From assembly GCA_963728295.1 (NCBI GenBank), contig CAVSKB010000024.1:1-64000 (forward strand): a DNA stretch of 64,000 nucleotides. The letters run 5' to 3'. Source of the stretch: DATJKD01 sp963728295 (GTDB lineage Bacteria; Pseudomonadota; Gammaproteobacteria; Steroidobacterales; Steroidobacteraceae). The notes beneath the pieces were generated by a model. The model was not told the DNA's origin, did no database searches, and saw only the letters and a program-made list of their open reading frames with translations. The position numbers and the translations under genes are program-made. Shown here piece after piece: positions 42,930 to 51,332 of this stretch (its first letter is position 1; every line of letters starts with the position of its first letter).

Positions 42930-43632
42930 ATGGACAATGGTGTATGTGTCGTCGTCGGCGTCGGGCCCGGTAATGGCGCTTCGATAGCACGACGCTTCGC
43001 GACGGACGGCTATGCCGTGGCATTGCTGTCACGGTCCACCAGGTTCGCCGAAGAGTTGTGCCGAACCCTCAGTGGTGCAAAGGTCTACGCGTGCGACGCG
43101 ACGAGCGAAACAAATGTCGCTGCAACGTTCAAGCGCATTCGTGACGAACTGGGCGACCCGGAGGTCGCTCGTCTACAACGCCGGCAGCGGTGTGTGGGGC
43201 GACATCGAGACCATCACGCCGGCGGACTTCGAAACTTCGTGGCGGGTCAACGCGCTCGGCACGTTGTTGACAGCCAGGCAGGTCATTCCTGCGATGAAGC
43301 GGCGCGGCACGGGCTCAATCATCCTGATCGGCGCCACGGCATCGCGGCGTGGCGTAGCGCGAACCGCGGCCTTCGCGCCGGCGAAAGCCGCCCAGCGGAG
43401 CCTTGCGGAGTCAATGGCCCGCCACCTGTGGCCGGCCGGCATCCATGTTGCGCTCGTGATCGTCGACGGCGTCGTCGACTTGCAGAGCACCCGTAAGGCG
43501 ATGCGGGACAAGCCGGAGAGCTACTTCGTCAGGCCCGATGACGTCGCTGCGACGGTTCGATGGCTCAGCCAGCAGCCACGGTCGGCATGGGCCTTCGAGG
43601 TCGAGGCGCGGCCTTTCGGAGAATCCTGGTAG
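42930..43632 (+). pseudogene. SDR-family oxidoreductase with one frameshift
   Basis: The first frame has 'CVVVGVGPGNGASIARRFAT' (nucleotide-binding) to 'RIRDELGDPEV'. After a one-base shift near 43165 the second frame continues 'LVYNAGSGVWGDIETITPAD', 'FAPAKAAQRSLAESMARHLW' and 'RSAWAFEVEARPFGESW'. The usual catalytic Tyr is replaced by Phe ('FAPAK'), so even the repaired protein may be an atypical SDR. About 234 residues in total, with no other damage. Confidence 0.82.
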
Positions 43633-43721
43633 CGCGCAACCGCGCCCGGCCCGATGCACTAAGCTGCATTCTTGCGCCGGCTGCGAGATCGAACGTCCGG
43701 CAAGGCAATGGAGGTTGAGCA

Positions 43722-45995
43722 ATGATTTCTGCGTCTAGGCGTATGACGCTCCTTGGCTGCGTGGTCGCGATCCTGGGCATGTCCGCGCCGGAGTCGGCTC
43801 GAACCGAAAATGCGGTTGCCGCGACGAGCAGTGGCCGGCCCCGCGTCGGGCTCGTGCTCGCCGGCGGCGGTGCCAAGGGCGGTGCGCATGTCGGCGTGCT
43901 CAAGGTGCTCGAGGAGCTGCAGGTACCGATCGACTGCATCGCGGGCACCAGCATGGGCGCGCTGGTCGGCGCCGGCTATGCCTCGGGCATGCCGGCCGCC
44001 GAACTCGAGCGTTTTCTGGTCGGCATCGACTGGGGGAAGGTCGTCGGCGGACAGGGTCGCCGGGACCTCGAGCCGATCGAGCAGAAGCGCGACGGCGCGA
44101 CCTACAGCAACAGCCTCGAACTGGGCCTTGGGCCCGACGGCGTAGTGGTGCCGGGCGGCCTGGTCAATACGAGCAGTATCGAGGACCTGCTGCGCAGCTT
44201 CGTTGCGAGCGCGAGGCTCGAACCCAGTTTCGACCGGCTGCCTATCCCCTACCGCGCGGTCGCGACCGATATGGTCTCGGGACAGATGGTTGTCCTGCAG
44301 GAAGGCGATCTCGCGACCGCAATGCGGGCAAGCATGGCGATCCCCGGCGCATTCGCACCCGTCGTCACCGACAAGTACGTTCTGTCCGATGGCGGACTGG
44401 TCCGCAACATTCCGATCGATGTGGCTCGGAACTTGTGCGCAGACGTAGTCATTGTCGTCAATCTCGTCGAGCCGCCGGCCCGGCGGGAGAAGCTCCAGTC
44501 GGCCATTCAGCTCCTCAGCCGAACGATGGACGTGATGATCGAAGCGAATGAGCAGCTGCAGTTGCAGTCGATAGGACCGAACGACGTGCGGGTGGACGTC
44601 TACATGGGCGACATCACGACGTCCGATTTCGAGCGCGTACCCGAGACGATTCCGCTCGGCGAGAGCGCTGCGCGCAAGATGGCCGACGCGCTGCGCCGCT
44701 ACGCCGTGCCAACGAGCGAGTACGTCGCCTGGCGGACAAGAGTCACCTCGTCCCAGCAGATCGACGCCCGACTTTCAGGGGTGCGCTTCGAAGGCCTTGA
44801 TCTTGTCAATCCCGACTACCTCGCGACGCGCAGCGAGGTCAAGGCTGGCGAGGTCGTCGACACCTCGAAGATCAGCCAGGAGGCGCAGCGCATGTCTGTG
44901 CTCAGGGATTTCGAATCCGTTGGCTATCGTCTCGAAGGCGACCCGGATGCGCCGGCGCTCGTTTGGCTCCCGCAGGAGAAGCGCTGGGGACCGGGTTACC
45001 TGAAGGTCGACCTCGGAATGTATTCCTCCGAAGGCGGCGATGTTACGTTCGCAATCTACGGCAAGTACGACCGGACGTGGCTCAATTCAAGCGGTCTCGA
45101 GTCCCGTACGGAAATCCAGCTCGGCGGGGAGAACCTCGTCTCCACCAGCCTGCTGCAGCCGCTCGACACCGCTCATCGCTGGTTCGTCGAACCGCGGGTC
45201 TTCTGGTCACGCTCGCTGGAGGACATTTTCCGCGACGGAGAGCGCCTCGCACGTTATCAATTTCAGGATACGGCGGCGCAACTGGATTTCGGTGTCAACA
45301 TCGCCGACGTAGCGCAGGCACGGTTGGGTTATCTGTACGACCGTCGGTCCGTCGACGTGGATATCGGTCTGCAACTGCTGCCCGAGATCGACGCGAAGGA
45401 TGCCGGCATCACGGCGCTTTTCGAGTACGACACCCGCGACACGGCCTTCAATCCGACACGCGGGCTCGCCGTGGCTGCCGAATACATGCGGAGCGACGAT
45501 GCGCTCGGCGCGGACCGAGACTGGGAGCGAGCGGAGCTCGGCGTCGGCCTGGCACTACCGCTGCTGCGGCGGCGGGACGTGTTGTGGTTGACCCTTGCAG
45601 GCGGGTCGGACCTCGGCAGCAACCTCCCGCCCGATCGCAAGTTCCCGCTTGGCGGTCCGGGCAGTTTTCCGGGGCTCGAGCTCGGCGAGCTGCGAGTCGG
45701 CAGCTACTGGACGGCGAGCACCGGCTACCTGTGGAAGTTCAAGGACATCATGACTCTGCGGAACCAGGCCTGGTACCTCGGTGTCCAGGTGATGGCGGGC
45801 GCAGTCCATGACCGCATCGACAACATCTCGGGCGAGGACTTGTACGGAGGCGCCGTGTACCTGACAGGTCGCACGCCGGTTGGCCCGCTGACCGTGGGTG
45901 TCGGCGCCACGACGACGGATTCGTGGAGTCTGTGGGTGGCTGTCGGGCGGCCGGTCGGACGGGGCACGATCCTCGAGAAAGGGATCTTTCGATAA
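43722..45995 (+). CDS. Patatin-like phospholipase fused to an outer-membrane barrel (PlpD-type)
   Basis: 757 residues: signal peptide, then a patatin domain with the oxyanion-hole motif 'VGLVLAGGGAKGGAHVGVLK', nucleophile Ser77 in 'IAGTSMGALVGAG' and catalytic Asp223 in 'YVLSDGGLVRNIP'. A POTRA-like segment (about 340-410, 'VRFEGLDLVNPDYL') and a C-terminal BamA/TamA-type beta-barrel follow, with 'FEYDTRDTAFNPTRGLAVAA' and 'RKFPLGGPGSFPGLELGELR'. This is the type Vd autotransporter layout, in which a lipase is carried across the outer membrane by its own barrel. The last residue is Arg, not aromatic. Confidence 0.92.
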   Translation: MISASRRMTLLGCVVAILGMSAPESARTENAVAATSSGRPRVGLVLAGGGAKGGAHVGVLKVLEELQVPIDCIAGTSMGALVGAGYASGMPAAELERFLVGIDWGKVVGGQGRRDLEPIEQKRDGATYSNSLELGLGPDGVVVPGGLVNTSSIEDLLRSFVASARLEPSFDRLPIPYRAVATDMVSGQMVVLQEGDLATAMRASMAIPGAFAPVVTDKYVLSDGGLVRNIPIDVARNLCADVVIVVNLVEPPARREKLQSAIQLLSRTMDVMIEANEQLQLQSIGPNDVRVDVYMGDITTSDFERVPETIPLGESAARKMADALRRYAVPTSEYVAWRTRVTSSQQIDARLSGVRFEGLDLVNPDYLATRSEVKAGEVVDTSKISQEAQRMSVLRDFESVGYRLEGDPDAPALVWLPQEKRWGPGYLKVDLGMYSSEGGDVTFAIYGKYDRTWLNSSGLESRTEIQLGGENLVSTSLLQPLDTAHRWFVEPRVFWSRSLEDIFRDGERLARYQFQDTAAQLDFGVNIADVAQARLGYLYDRRSVDVDIGLQLLPEIDAKDAGITALFEYDTRDTAFNPTRGLAVAAEYMRSDDALGADRDWERAELGVGLALPLLRRRDVLWLTLAGGSDLGSNLPPDRKFPLGGPGSFPGLELGELRVGSYWTASTGYLWKFKDIMTLRNQAWYLGVQVMAGAVHDRIDNISGEDLYGGAVYLTGRTPVGPLTVGVGATTTDSWSLWVAVGRPVGRGTILEKGIFR

Positions 45996-46009
45996 CACCG
46001 TCCTTCGCG

Positions 46010-46786
46010 TCAGTCGGGCTCCGGTGCGTACACGTAATGCCAGGGCTCGCGCGGCGACTCGAGCGGTCCTTGCAGGCGTGTACTCGTGCGGGTGACGACT
46101 TCTTTCAGTCGCTGCGTCCAGCCGGGCGCGTCCCATTCGCGGGTAGTGTGCTCGGCGTCGGTGCCGGCGACGATGACTCCAGCGCGCTCTACCTGGAAGT
46201 CAAAAGCGCGTGACTGGCCGTGCGCGGACAGACCGGGGGCAGCGAGCGTGACGGGCACGGCGAGGGTCCACCCCGCGAGCGCGTTTCGCAACCAGTCGGC
46301 GCGGGTGCCTGATTGCCGGTGCGCGGATGCTTGACGAAGCTCCGTCAGCAGGGCCTGCGCGGCGGCATCGACCGATGCGTTGCTGTTCCAGCGCTCGATC
46401 TGCACATCGAGGCTGCGCACTTCCCGATTGACGTAAAGGGTATAGCCGGGAAAGGCGGTGGCAAACGCCGCCGTAACGCGGTCGAGCTCGGCTTGCGCGT
46501 CGCGAAACTCCGGCGTCCGCTCAAACTCGCAGATTTCCCGCTCCGACCAGCTCCATCGCTCCGGAAGCGTCGGCCCGGCGCGCAGGTAGCTGCGCAGCGC
46601 GAGCAGGCGTCGACCGAGGTCCGGGATGCGTGGCAATGTGCCCGCGACCCGCGGATCGAAATGCCTGGCGATCGTAGCCGCATCCTCTGCAAGCTCGGAA
46701 TCGGACGCGCTGCGGCCCGCGGCCGGGCCTGCGACGAGCAGCACGAATGCGGCGCAGGCAATTGACACCCTCGCCGCCGGGCCGCA
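46010..46786 (-). CDS. Secreted M15/VanY-like protein
   Basis: About 258 residues from ATG 46786 with signal peptide 'RVSIACAAFVLLVAGPAAG'. The C-terminal half has 'LSAHGQSRAFDFQVERAGVI' and ends 'RLQGPLESPREPWHYVYAPE', resembling the metal-binding H-x(6)-D and the W-H-Y motif of D-Ala-D-Ala carboxypeptidases. The N-terminal part ('PTLPERWSWSEREICEFERT') is not recognised. A role in peptidoglycan trimming is likely but not proven. Starts back-to-back with the DUF411 gene. Confidence 0.72.
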   Translation of the reverse strand, partial: CGPAARVSIACAAFVLLVAGPAAGRSASDSELAEDAATIARHFDPRVAGTLPRIPDLGRRLLALRSYLRAGPTLPERWSWSEREICEFERTPEFRDAQAELDRVTAAFATAFPGYTLYVNREVRSLDVQIERWNSNASVDAAAQALLTELRQASAHRQSGTRADWLRNALAGWTLAVPVTLAAPGLSAHGQSRAFDFQVERAGVIVAGTDAEHTTREWDAPGWTQRLKEVVTRTSTRLQGPLESPREPWHYVYAPEPD

Positions 46787-46855
46787 CATTCGTGGCTTCG
46801 CGTACCGGCCGCCGCAGCGGCGCACTGGACTCGAATTCATCTCGACGGAGCGCCC

Positions 46856-47320
46856 GTGGTAATCAAATCAGTTATCCCATTCCTGCTTGCAAGCCTGGTG
46901 AGTTTCAGCGCCTGCGCCGAGAAGCCTTCGCCCGCCGACCTGCCACCACTCACGGTTTACAAGAGCCCTTCCTGCGGATGCTGCGTCAAATGGGTCGAGC
47001 ACATGCGCAAGGCGGGCTTCATGGTGACTGTGAACGATGTCGATAACGTACACCCGGTCAAGATGCGCGTTGGAGTACCGCCGGGCAAAGGCTCCTGCCA
47101 TACCGCCGAGGTCGCGGGTTACTTCCTCGAAGGGCATGTGCCGGCGTCCGACGTCAAGCGCTTGCTGAAGGAGCGCCCTGCGGCGAAAGGCCTCGCCGTG
47201 CCGGGCATGCCGATGGGTTCGCCCGGTATGGAAGTGCCGGACGGGCGCGCGCAGGCCTACGACGTGGAACTGGTCGCGGACGACGGTTCGACGAGCCGTT
47301 TCAGCAGCCACGGCGGATGA
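46856..47320 (+). CDS. DUF411 metal-binding protein
   Basis: 154 residues from GTG 46856 (ACGGAG upstream). An export signal with a possible lipobox 'SFSAC' is followed by the DUF411 core: 'TVYKSPSCGCCVKWVEHMRK' with C-x-C-C, 'MRVGVPPGKGSCHTAEVAGY' with Cys-His, and 'AVPGMPMGSPGMEVPDGRAQ'. This family is found in copper-resistance operons and is thought to bind Cu or other soft metals in the periplasm. No copper genes adjoin it here. Confidence 0.9.
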   Translation: MVIKSVIPFLLASLVSFSACAEKPSPADLPPLTVYKSPSCGCCVKWVEHMRKAGFMVTVNDVDNVHPVKMRVGVPPGKGSCHTAEVAGYFLEGHVPASDVKRLLKERPAAKGLAVPGMPMGSPGMEVPDGRAQAYDVELVADDGSTSRFSSHGG

Positions 47321-47323
47321 CGG

Positions 47324-47776
47324 TCACTCGGGGATCACGTAGCCCGGCGGCAGCTGCCCGATCATGATCGTCTGGGTGCAGAGACGTTCGCGGATGCGCC
47401 ATCCGGCGCTCGTGCGCGTCAACGTGTCTACGTAGTAGCCCGCGTTCGAGATGACTTCCTGCGTGCCATCCGCGCGCGCACGTCCCATCGGCGCAAAGAA
47501 ATAACAGCGAGAGCGCGCCGCGTCGGGCGCCGGAAACTCGATGCTGATGTTGCTGATCATGTGCAGATTGATCGGCCAGGCCGCCAGAGCGCGGTCGAGC
47601 CATTCCAAGGTCGGGCGATATGGACCCCGCTTGCCGCCCGTGCTCGTGTAATCGATGGTTCCATCGGCCGTGAAGACCGAATCCATGAGCTCCCACTTGC
47701 GCTGATCCACCATCCAGGCGTACCGGTACAGGCATTCTTCGATCTCGCGATGGTCGTCGGTGCGTGGCGGGGTCAT
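47324..47776 (-). CDS. SnoaL-like (NTF2-fold) protein
   Basis: 150 residues: 'EIEECLYRYAWMVDQRKWEL', 'DSVFTADGTIDYTSTGGKRG' and 'GYYVDTLTRTSAGWRIRERL' are typical of the SnoaL/ring-hydroxylating-beta-like NTF2 fold with the Tyr and Asp of the pocket. Likely a small-molecule isomerase or binding protein; substrate unknown. Three bases separate its stop from that of the convergent DUF411 gene. Confidence 0.88.
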   Translation of the reverse strand: MTPPRTDDHREIEECLYRYAWMVDQRKWELMDSVFTADGTIDYTSTGGKRGPYRPTLEWLDRALAAWPINLHMISNISIEFPAPDAARSRCYFFAPMGRARADGTQEVISNAGYYVDTLTRTSAGWRIRERLCTQTIMIGQLPPGYVIPE

Positions 47777-47871
47777 GCGGCGGGTTCCGTTCGGGTATTC
47801 TGTCGCGCGAGTCTAACGCGACCGCGGCATTCGCCGGGGTCGGGCAACGTGCCCTACAAGGAGCACCTTCG

Positions 47872-48402
47872 ATGAAGAAATGGGTTCCAGCCCTCCTCGC
47901 CAGCGTCGTCTTCGCCGTGGCCACGGCGCAGGCCGACAAGTCGACCGGAGAGGTCCTCGACGACAACACGGTCAACGCGAGCGTCAAGTCCGCGCTGATT
48001 GGCAACAAGACGACCAAAGCGCACGACATCAACGTTGAGACCTACAAGGGGGTCGTTCAGCTCTCAGGTTTCGTCGACACGGCTGCGGAGAAGGACGAGG
48101 CCGGCAAGGTCGCCGCGGGTGTCAGCGGGGTCAAGAGCGTCAAGAACAGCATCTCGATCGGCGGCAAGACCTCGATGGGTACGAAACTCGACGACACCGT
48201 CATGACCGGAAAGGTCAAGGCCGCTCTCATGGATGCGTCGGACGTCAAGAGCGGTCAGATCAACGTCGAGACCAAGTCGGGAGTCGTCCAGTTGTCCGGC
48301 TTCGTCGACTCGGCCGCGATGAAGGACAAGGCCGGAACAGTCGCGGCCGGTGTCTCGGGCGTCAAGGAAGTTCAAAACGTTCTCGAGGTAAGGACCAACT
48401 GA
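47872..48402 (+). CDS. Periplasmic protein with two BON domains
   Basis: 176 residues from ATG 47872 (AAGGAG at 47858-47863). Signal peptide MKKWVPALLASVVFAVATAQA, then two tandem BON domains ('DINVETYKGVVQLSGFVDTA' and 'QINVETKSGVVQLSGFVDSA'), OsmY-like in layout. The repeats are strikingly similar, suggesting recent internal duplication. Stress-related periplasmic protein; membrane-proximal role by family. Confidence 0.93.
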   Translation: MKKWVPALLASVVFAVATAQADKSTGEVLDDNTVNASVKSALIGNKTTKAHDINVETYKGVVQLSGFVDTAAEKDEAGKVAAGVSGVKSVKNSISIGGKTSMGTKLDDTVMTGKVKAALMDASDVKSGQINVETKSGVVQLSGFVDSAAMKDKAGTVAAGVSGVKEVQNVLEVRTN

Positions 48403-48406
48403 CGAG

Positions 48407-49279
48407 TCAGGCCGACGCCCACCAGGCGTACATATGCACGCGTCCGGTCCGCACGTCGCAGAGCGCGCGGCGGACCTGGCCGTCTGCCTTCCACTCCTTG
48501 ATCGCGACGCGGGCCGGCAACTGTACCGGCGACAGGAACTGCGTTTCGATCCGGGTCGGCATCGTCGGAGTTGGTTCCAGCGCCATGCTGCGTGCCAGTG
48601 ACCACATGCCATGCGCGATTGCACCGCGCAGGCCGAAGAATCGCGCGGCGCGATCGCTCAGGTGGATCGGGTTGTAGTCGTTCGAGACGCGTGCGTAGTC
48701 CCAGGCGGTCCGCAGCGACACCGGCAATTCAGTGAGGACTGCGGCGTCCTTCGGCGCCTTCGGCGGACGCGGTGGCCGGCCCATGGGACGCTCGGCGGAT
48801 ACCGGCCACCTGGAAAGGAAGCAACAGGTCTCACGCCACAGCAACCTGCCCTCACCGCGGATCTCGGTGACCATGTCGAAGGCGAGGCCGGCGTCGGTGT
48901 GCCGGTAGCCCTGCGCGGAGACGTCGATATCGAGCGACTGGCCCGCACGCAGCTCGCCCATGCTCTCGATACTGTTGGTGAGGTGGATCAGCCCCATCGG
49001 CCGCAGCGGAAACTCCGGCATTGCAAATATCCGCAGGTGCAGCGGCATCGCGAGCACGTGCGGGTAGGTCACCGGCAATGATGCGCGCGAGTCGAAGCCG
49101 CAGACGCGGGAGTATCGGTCGGCCTTGTGCGCTCGGAACCGCAGGCCCTGCACCGACACCGTGATCGGGCGCGGCGACGCGATATCGGTGACGGGCGGGC
49201 GCGAACGGAGCATGACACTGGGGTAACTCCGCCATCCGGGCGGCGATCGCTTGAGCCGCACGTGGAGCGCGTCGGTCAT
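48407..49279 (-). CDS. MaoC-like hotdog dehydratase, last gene of the ccm convoy
   Basis: 290 residues. The C-terminal MaoC domain has 'YARVSNDYNPIHLSDRAARF' and 'LRGAIAHGMWSLARSMALEP', containing the hydratase Asp/His pair. The N-terminal half ('HLRIFAMPEFPLRPMGLIHL', 'SGELRAGQ'-like) is a second, degenerate hotdog. It may hydrate or bind acyl-CoA. Its ATG at 49279 overlaps the ccmI stop by four bases, so it is co-translated with the cytochrome maturation genes, an unusual partner. Confidence 0.88.
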   Translation of the reverse strand: MTDALHVRLKRSPPGWRSYPSVMLRSRPPVTDIASPRPITVSVQGLRFRAHKADRYSRVCGFDSRASLPVTYPHVLAMPLHLRIFAMPEFPLRPMGLIHLTNSIESMGELRAGQSLDIDVSAQGYRHTDAGLAFDMVTEIRGEGRLLWRETCCFLSRWPVSAERPMGRPPRPPKAPKDAAVLTELPVSLRTAWDYARVSNDYNPIHLSDRAARFFGLRGAIAHGMWSLARSMALEPTPTMPTRIETQFLSPVQLPARVAIKEWKADGQVRRALCDVRTGRVHMYAWWASA

Positions 49280-50346
49280 GGTCGGGAGACCTCCTTGTCG
49301 ATCGTGATCGCGATCTTCTCCTGGGGCGAGCGCCGGCTGCGTGCGCTGCCGACCAGATCGCCGGGCGCGGTGATCGCCGTGCCGCCGAATGCTACGCGTG
49401 CACTGACCTCGACTTCATCCACCGACGACAGGTTGCGCCCCTCGATCATCGAGTTCGCATCACTGAGCTCGATAGTCGCCGGCAACGCGTCGCTGGTCAG
49501 CCGGACCGCGGCGAGCGGCGGGCCGGGGATGCCGGGTTGACGGGCGGAGACGAACACGGGCACGACGGTCTTGAGGCGCGATGCCACGCCCTTGTCGATC
49601 GAGACGGCGACCTGGATGGTGCGGCCGCGTGCTGGCGGCGCCGATGTCGCGGCGCCATCGCCCGGCCTTTGCGCCGGCGTCACGCCTTCGAGGGCGGCGA
49701 GCTGTGTCTCGAGGATGCCGCGAATCTCGCCCGGCGGTTCCTGCGCGAGCAGCGCCCTGAACCGCCGCTTGGCTGTCGCCGCATCGTCGCTGCGCAGCGC
49801 GATCACGCCCGAGTACCAGAGCGCCTTCTGGTTGACGGGGTCGCTGTCGAGCACTTCGTCAATGATCTGCCGGGCCCGCCGCTGCGCCGCCGCATCGTTC
49901 GTCAGCACCAGCGCTTCGGCCAGATCGAGTCGCAAACCGGGATCGAGACCGCCGGTGAGTGCGATCGCCTTGTCATACGCCGTGACCGCCTGCGCGTACT
50001 GGCCGGTCATTACCCGGCTGCGGCCGAGCATGCGCCAGCCGGTCGCATCGTCAGGATGCGTGGCGAGCCGTGTCTCGATCTTTGCGATGGCCTCCTCGAT
50101 CGATGCCGGCTGGGCCGATGGAGTCGCCGCCGACGCTCCCTCCCCTCGCCAGGGATAGCTCGTGATGCCGAGATAGAGTCCGACGGCGACGATCGGCACG
50201 ACGATCGCAGTGATCACGCCGGTGATCGTCGCTGGCGCCGGGGACACTTCCTCGGCCGTCTCAGGACGGCGACGCAGCAGCGGTACGAGGATCAGCGCGA
50301 GCGCCGCCACGAGCATCGCGGCGGCGGCGACAAAGAATACCGTCAC
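49276..50346 (-). CDS. ccmI: Cytochrome c maturation protein CcmI
   Basis: 356 residues from a GTG at 50346. Two N-terminal transmembrane helices ('MLVAALALILVPLLRRRP' and 'ITAIVVPIVAVGLYLGITSY') precede a TPR domain ('WRMLGRSRVMTGQYAQAVTA', 'QKALWYSGVIALRSDDAATA') and a C-terminal beta-rich domain that chaperones apocytochrome c. The GTG overlaps the CcmH stop (GTGA). Confidence 0.93.
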   Translation of the reverse strand: MTVFFVAAAAMLVAALALILVPLLRRRPETAEEVSPAPATITGVITAIVVPIVAVGLYLGITSYPWRGEGASAATPSAQPASIEEAIAKIETRLATHPDDATGWRMLGRSRVMTGQYAQAVTAYDKAIALTGGLDPGLRLDLAEALVLTNDAAAQRRARQIIDEVLDSDPVNQKALWYSGVIALRSDDAATAKRRFRALLAQEPPGEIRGILETQLAALEGVTPAQRPGDGAATSAPPARGRTIQVAVSIDKGVASRLKTVVPVFVSARQPGIPGPPLAAVRLTSDALPATIELSDANSMIEGRNLSSVDEVEVSARVAFGGTAITAPGDLVGSARSRRSPQEKIAITIDKEVSRP

Positions 50347-50780
50347 GCGTGCCCCGCCCCGGACCCTGCGTCGTCCTCGTCGACTTCGGCGGTGCGCCGC
50401 CGAATGAAACGCACGGCGACGCCGCCGCCAATCAAGAGCAGCAGCGCCGGCGCCGCCCACAACAGGAAGTTGGTGGCATTCAGGCGGGGGCGGTACAGCA
50501 CGAAGTCGCCGTAGCGCTCGATCATGAACTGGCGGATCTCCGCGTCGGTGCGCCCGGCCTGCATCATCTCGCGCACCTCGCGGCGCAGATCCGCCGCGAG
50601 CGGCGCGGTGGAATCGGCGATCGTCTGGTTCTGGCATACGAGGCAGCGCAGTTCGCGATTGAGCCGCTCGTAGCGCGCCTGCTGTACCGGGTCCTGGAAC
50701 GCGACCTCGCTGTCGAAGGCCCATGCGCCGCTGACCAGGCACCACAGCGTGAGGCCGATCACGACGTGCCGAGGGGTCAC
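50343..50780 (-). CDS. ccmH: Cytochrome c maturation protein CcmH
   Basis: 145 residues from a GTG at 50780. Signal peptide, then 'LNRELRCLVCQNQTIADS' with the redox LRCxxC motif that reduces apocytochrome cysteines, 'MIERYGDFVLYRP', and a C-terminal membrane helix. The start overlaps the CcmG stop by four bases. Confidence 0.95.
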   Translation of the reverse strand: MTPRHVVIGLTLWCLVSGAWAFDSEVAFQDPVQQARYERLNRELRCLVCQNQTIADSTAPLAADLRREVREMMQAGRTDAEIRQFMIERYGDFVLYRPRLNATNFLLWAAPALLLLIGGGVAVRFIRRRTAEVDEDDAGSGAGHA

Positions 50781-51319
50781 CTGCCTGTCTCCGCGGTCCG
50801 ACGTGCCACCTCGATGAGCGGCAGGAATTCCGTACGCCAGACCTCGAGCGTCATCGGTGCGACGTGCTTGTAGAGCACGGTGCCGTCCGAACCGATCAGG
50901 AATGTCTCGGGTGCGCCGTACACGCCCCAGTCGATGGCGACGCGTCCCTCGCGATCCTCGGCGACCGCCGCGTAGGGATTGCCGAGCTCCGCCAGCCAGC
51001 GACGGGCGCCGGCGTTGTCGTCCTTCCAGTTGAGCCCGATAATCGGGACCACGTTCTGCGCGGCGATCTGCAGCAGCACCTCGTGCTCCTGGCGACAGCC
51101 CACGCACCAGGTGGCCCAGACGTTGAGCAGCCATGGCGCGCCGCGCAGCTCGGCGGTCGCAACCGGATAGCTCGGATCCTGCAGGCTTGGCAGGGAAAGC
51201 GCAGGCGCAGGGCGTCCGATCAGCGGCGAGGGCACTACCGACGGATCGCGGTAGAGACCGACGCGTAGAGCAACGGCGAGCAGCACGAACAATGCCAGCG
51301 GCAGTGCGTAGCGCCACAT
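50777..51319 (-). CDS. ccmG: Thiol:disulfide interchange protein CcmG/DsbE
   Basis: 180 residues. N-terminal anchor 'YALPLALFVLLAVALRVGLY' and thioredoxin fold with 'LLNVWATWCVGCRQEHEVLL' (W-C-x-x-C) and 'YGAPETFLIGSDGTVLYKHV', including the cis-Pro. Keeps the CcmH and apocytochrome cysteines reduced in the periplasm. The ATG at 51319 lies 13 bases after the ccmF stop. Confidence 0.95.
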   Translation of the reverse strand: MWRYALPLALFVLLAVALRVGLYRDPSVVPSPLIGRPAPALSLPSLQDPSYPVATAELRGAPWLLNVWATWCVGCRQEHEVLLQIAAQNVVPIIGLNWKDDNAGARRWLAELGNPYAAVAEDREGRVAIDWGVYGAPETFLIGSDGTVLYKHVAPMTLEVWRTEFLPLIEVARRTAETGR

Positions 51320-51332
51320 CGAATCTGGCCGG

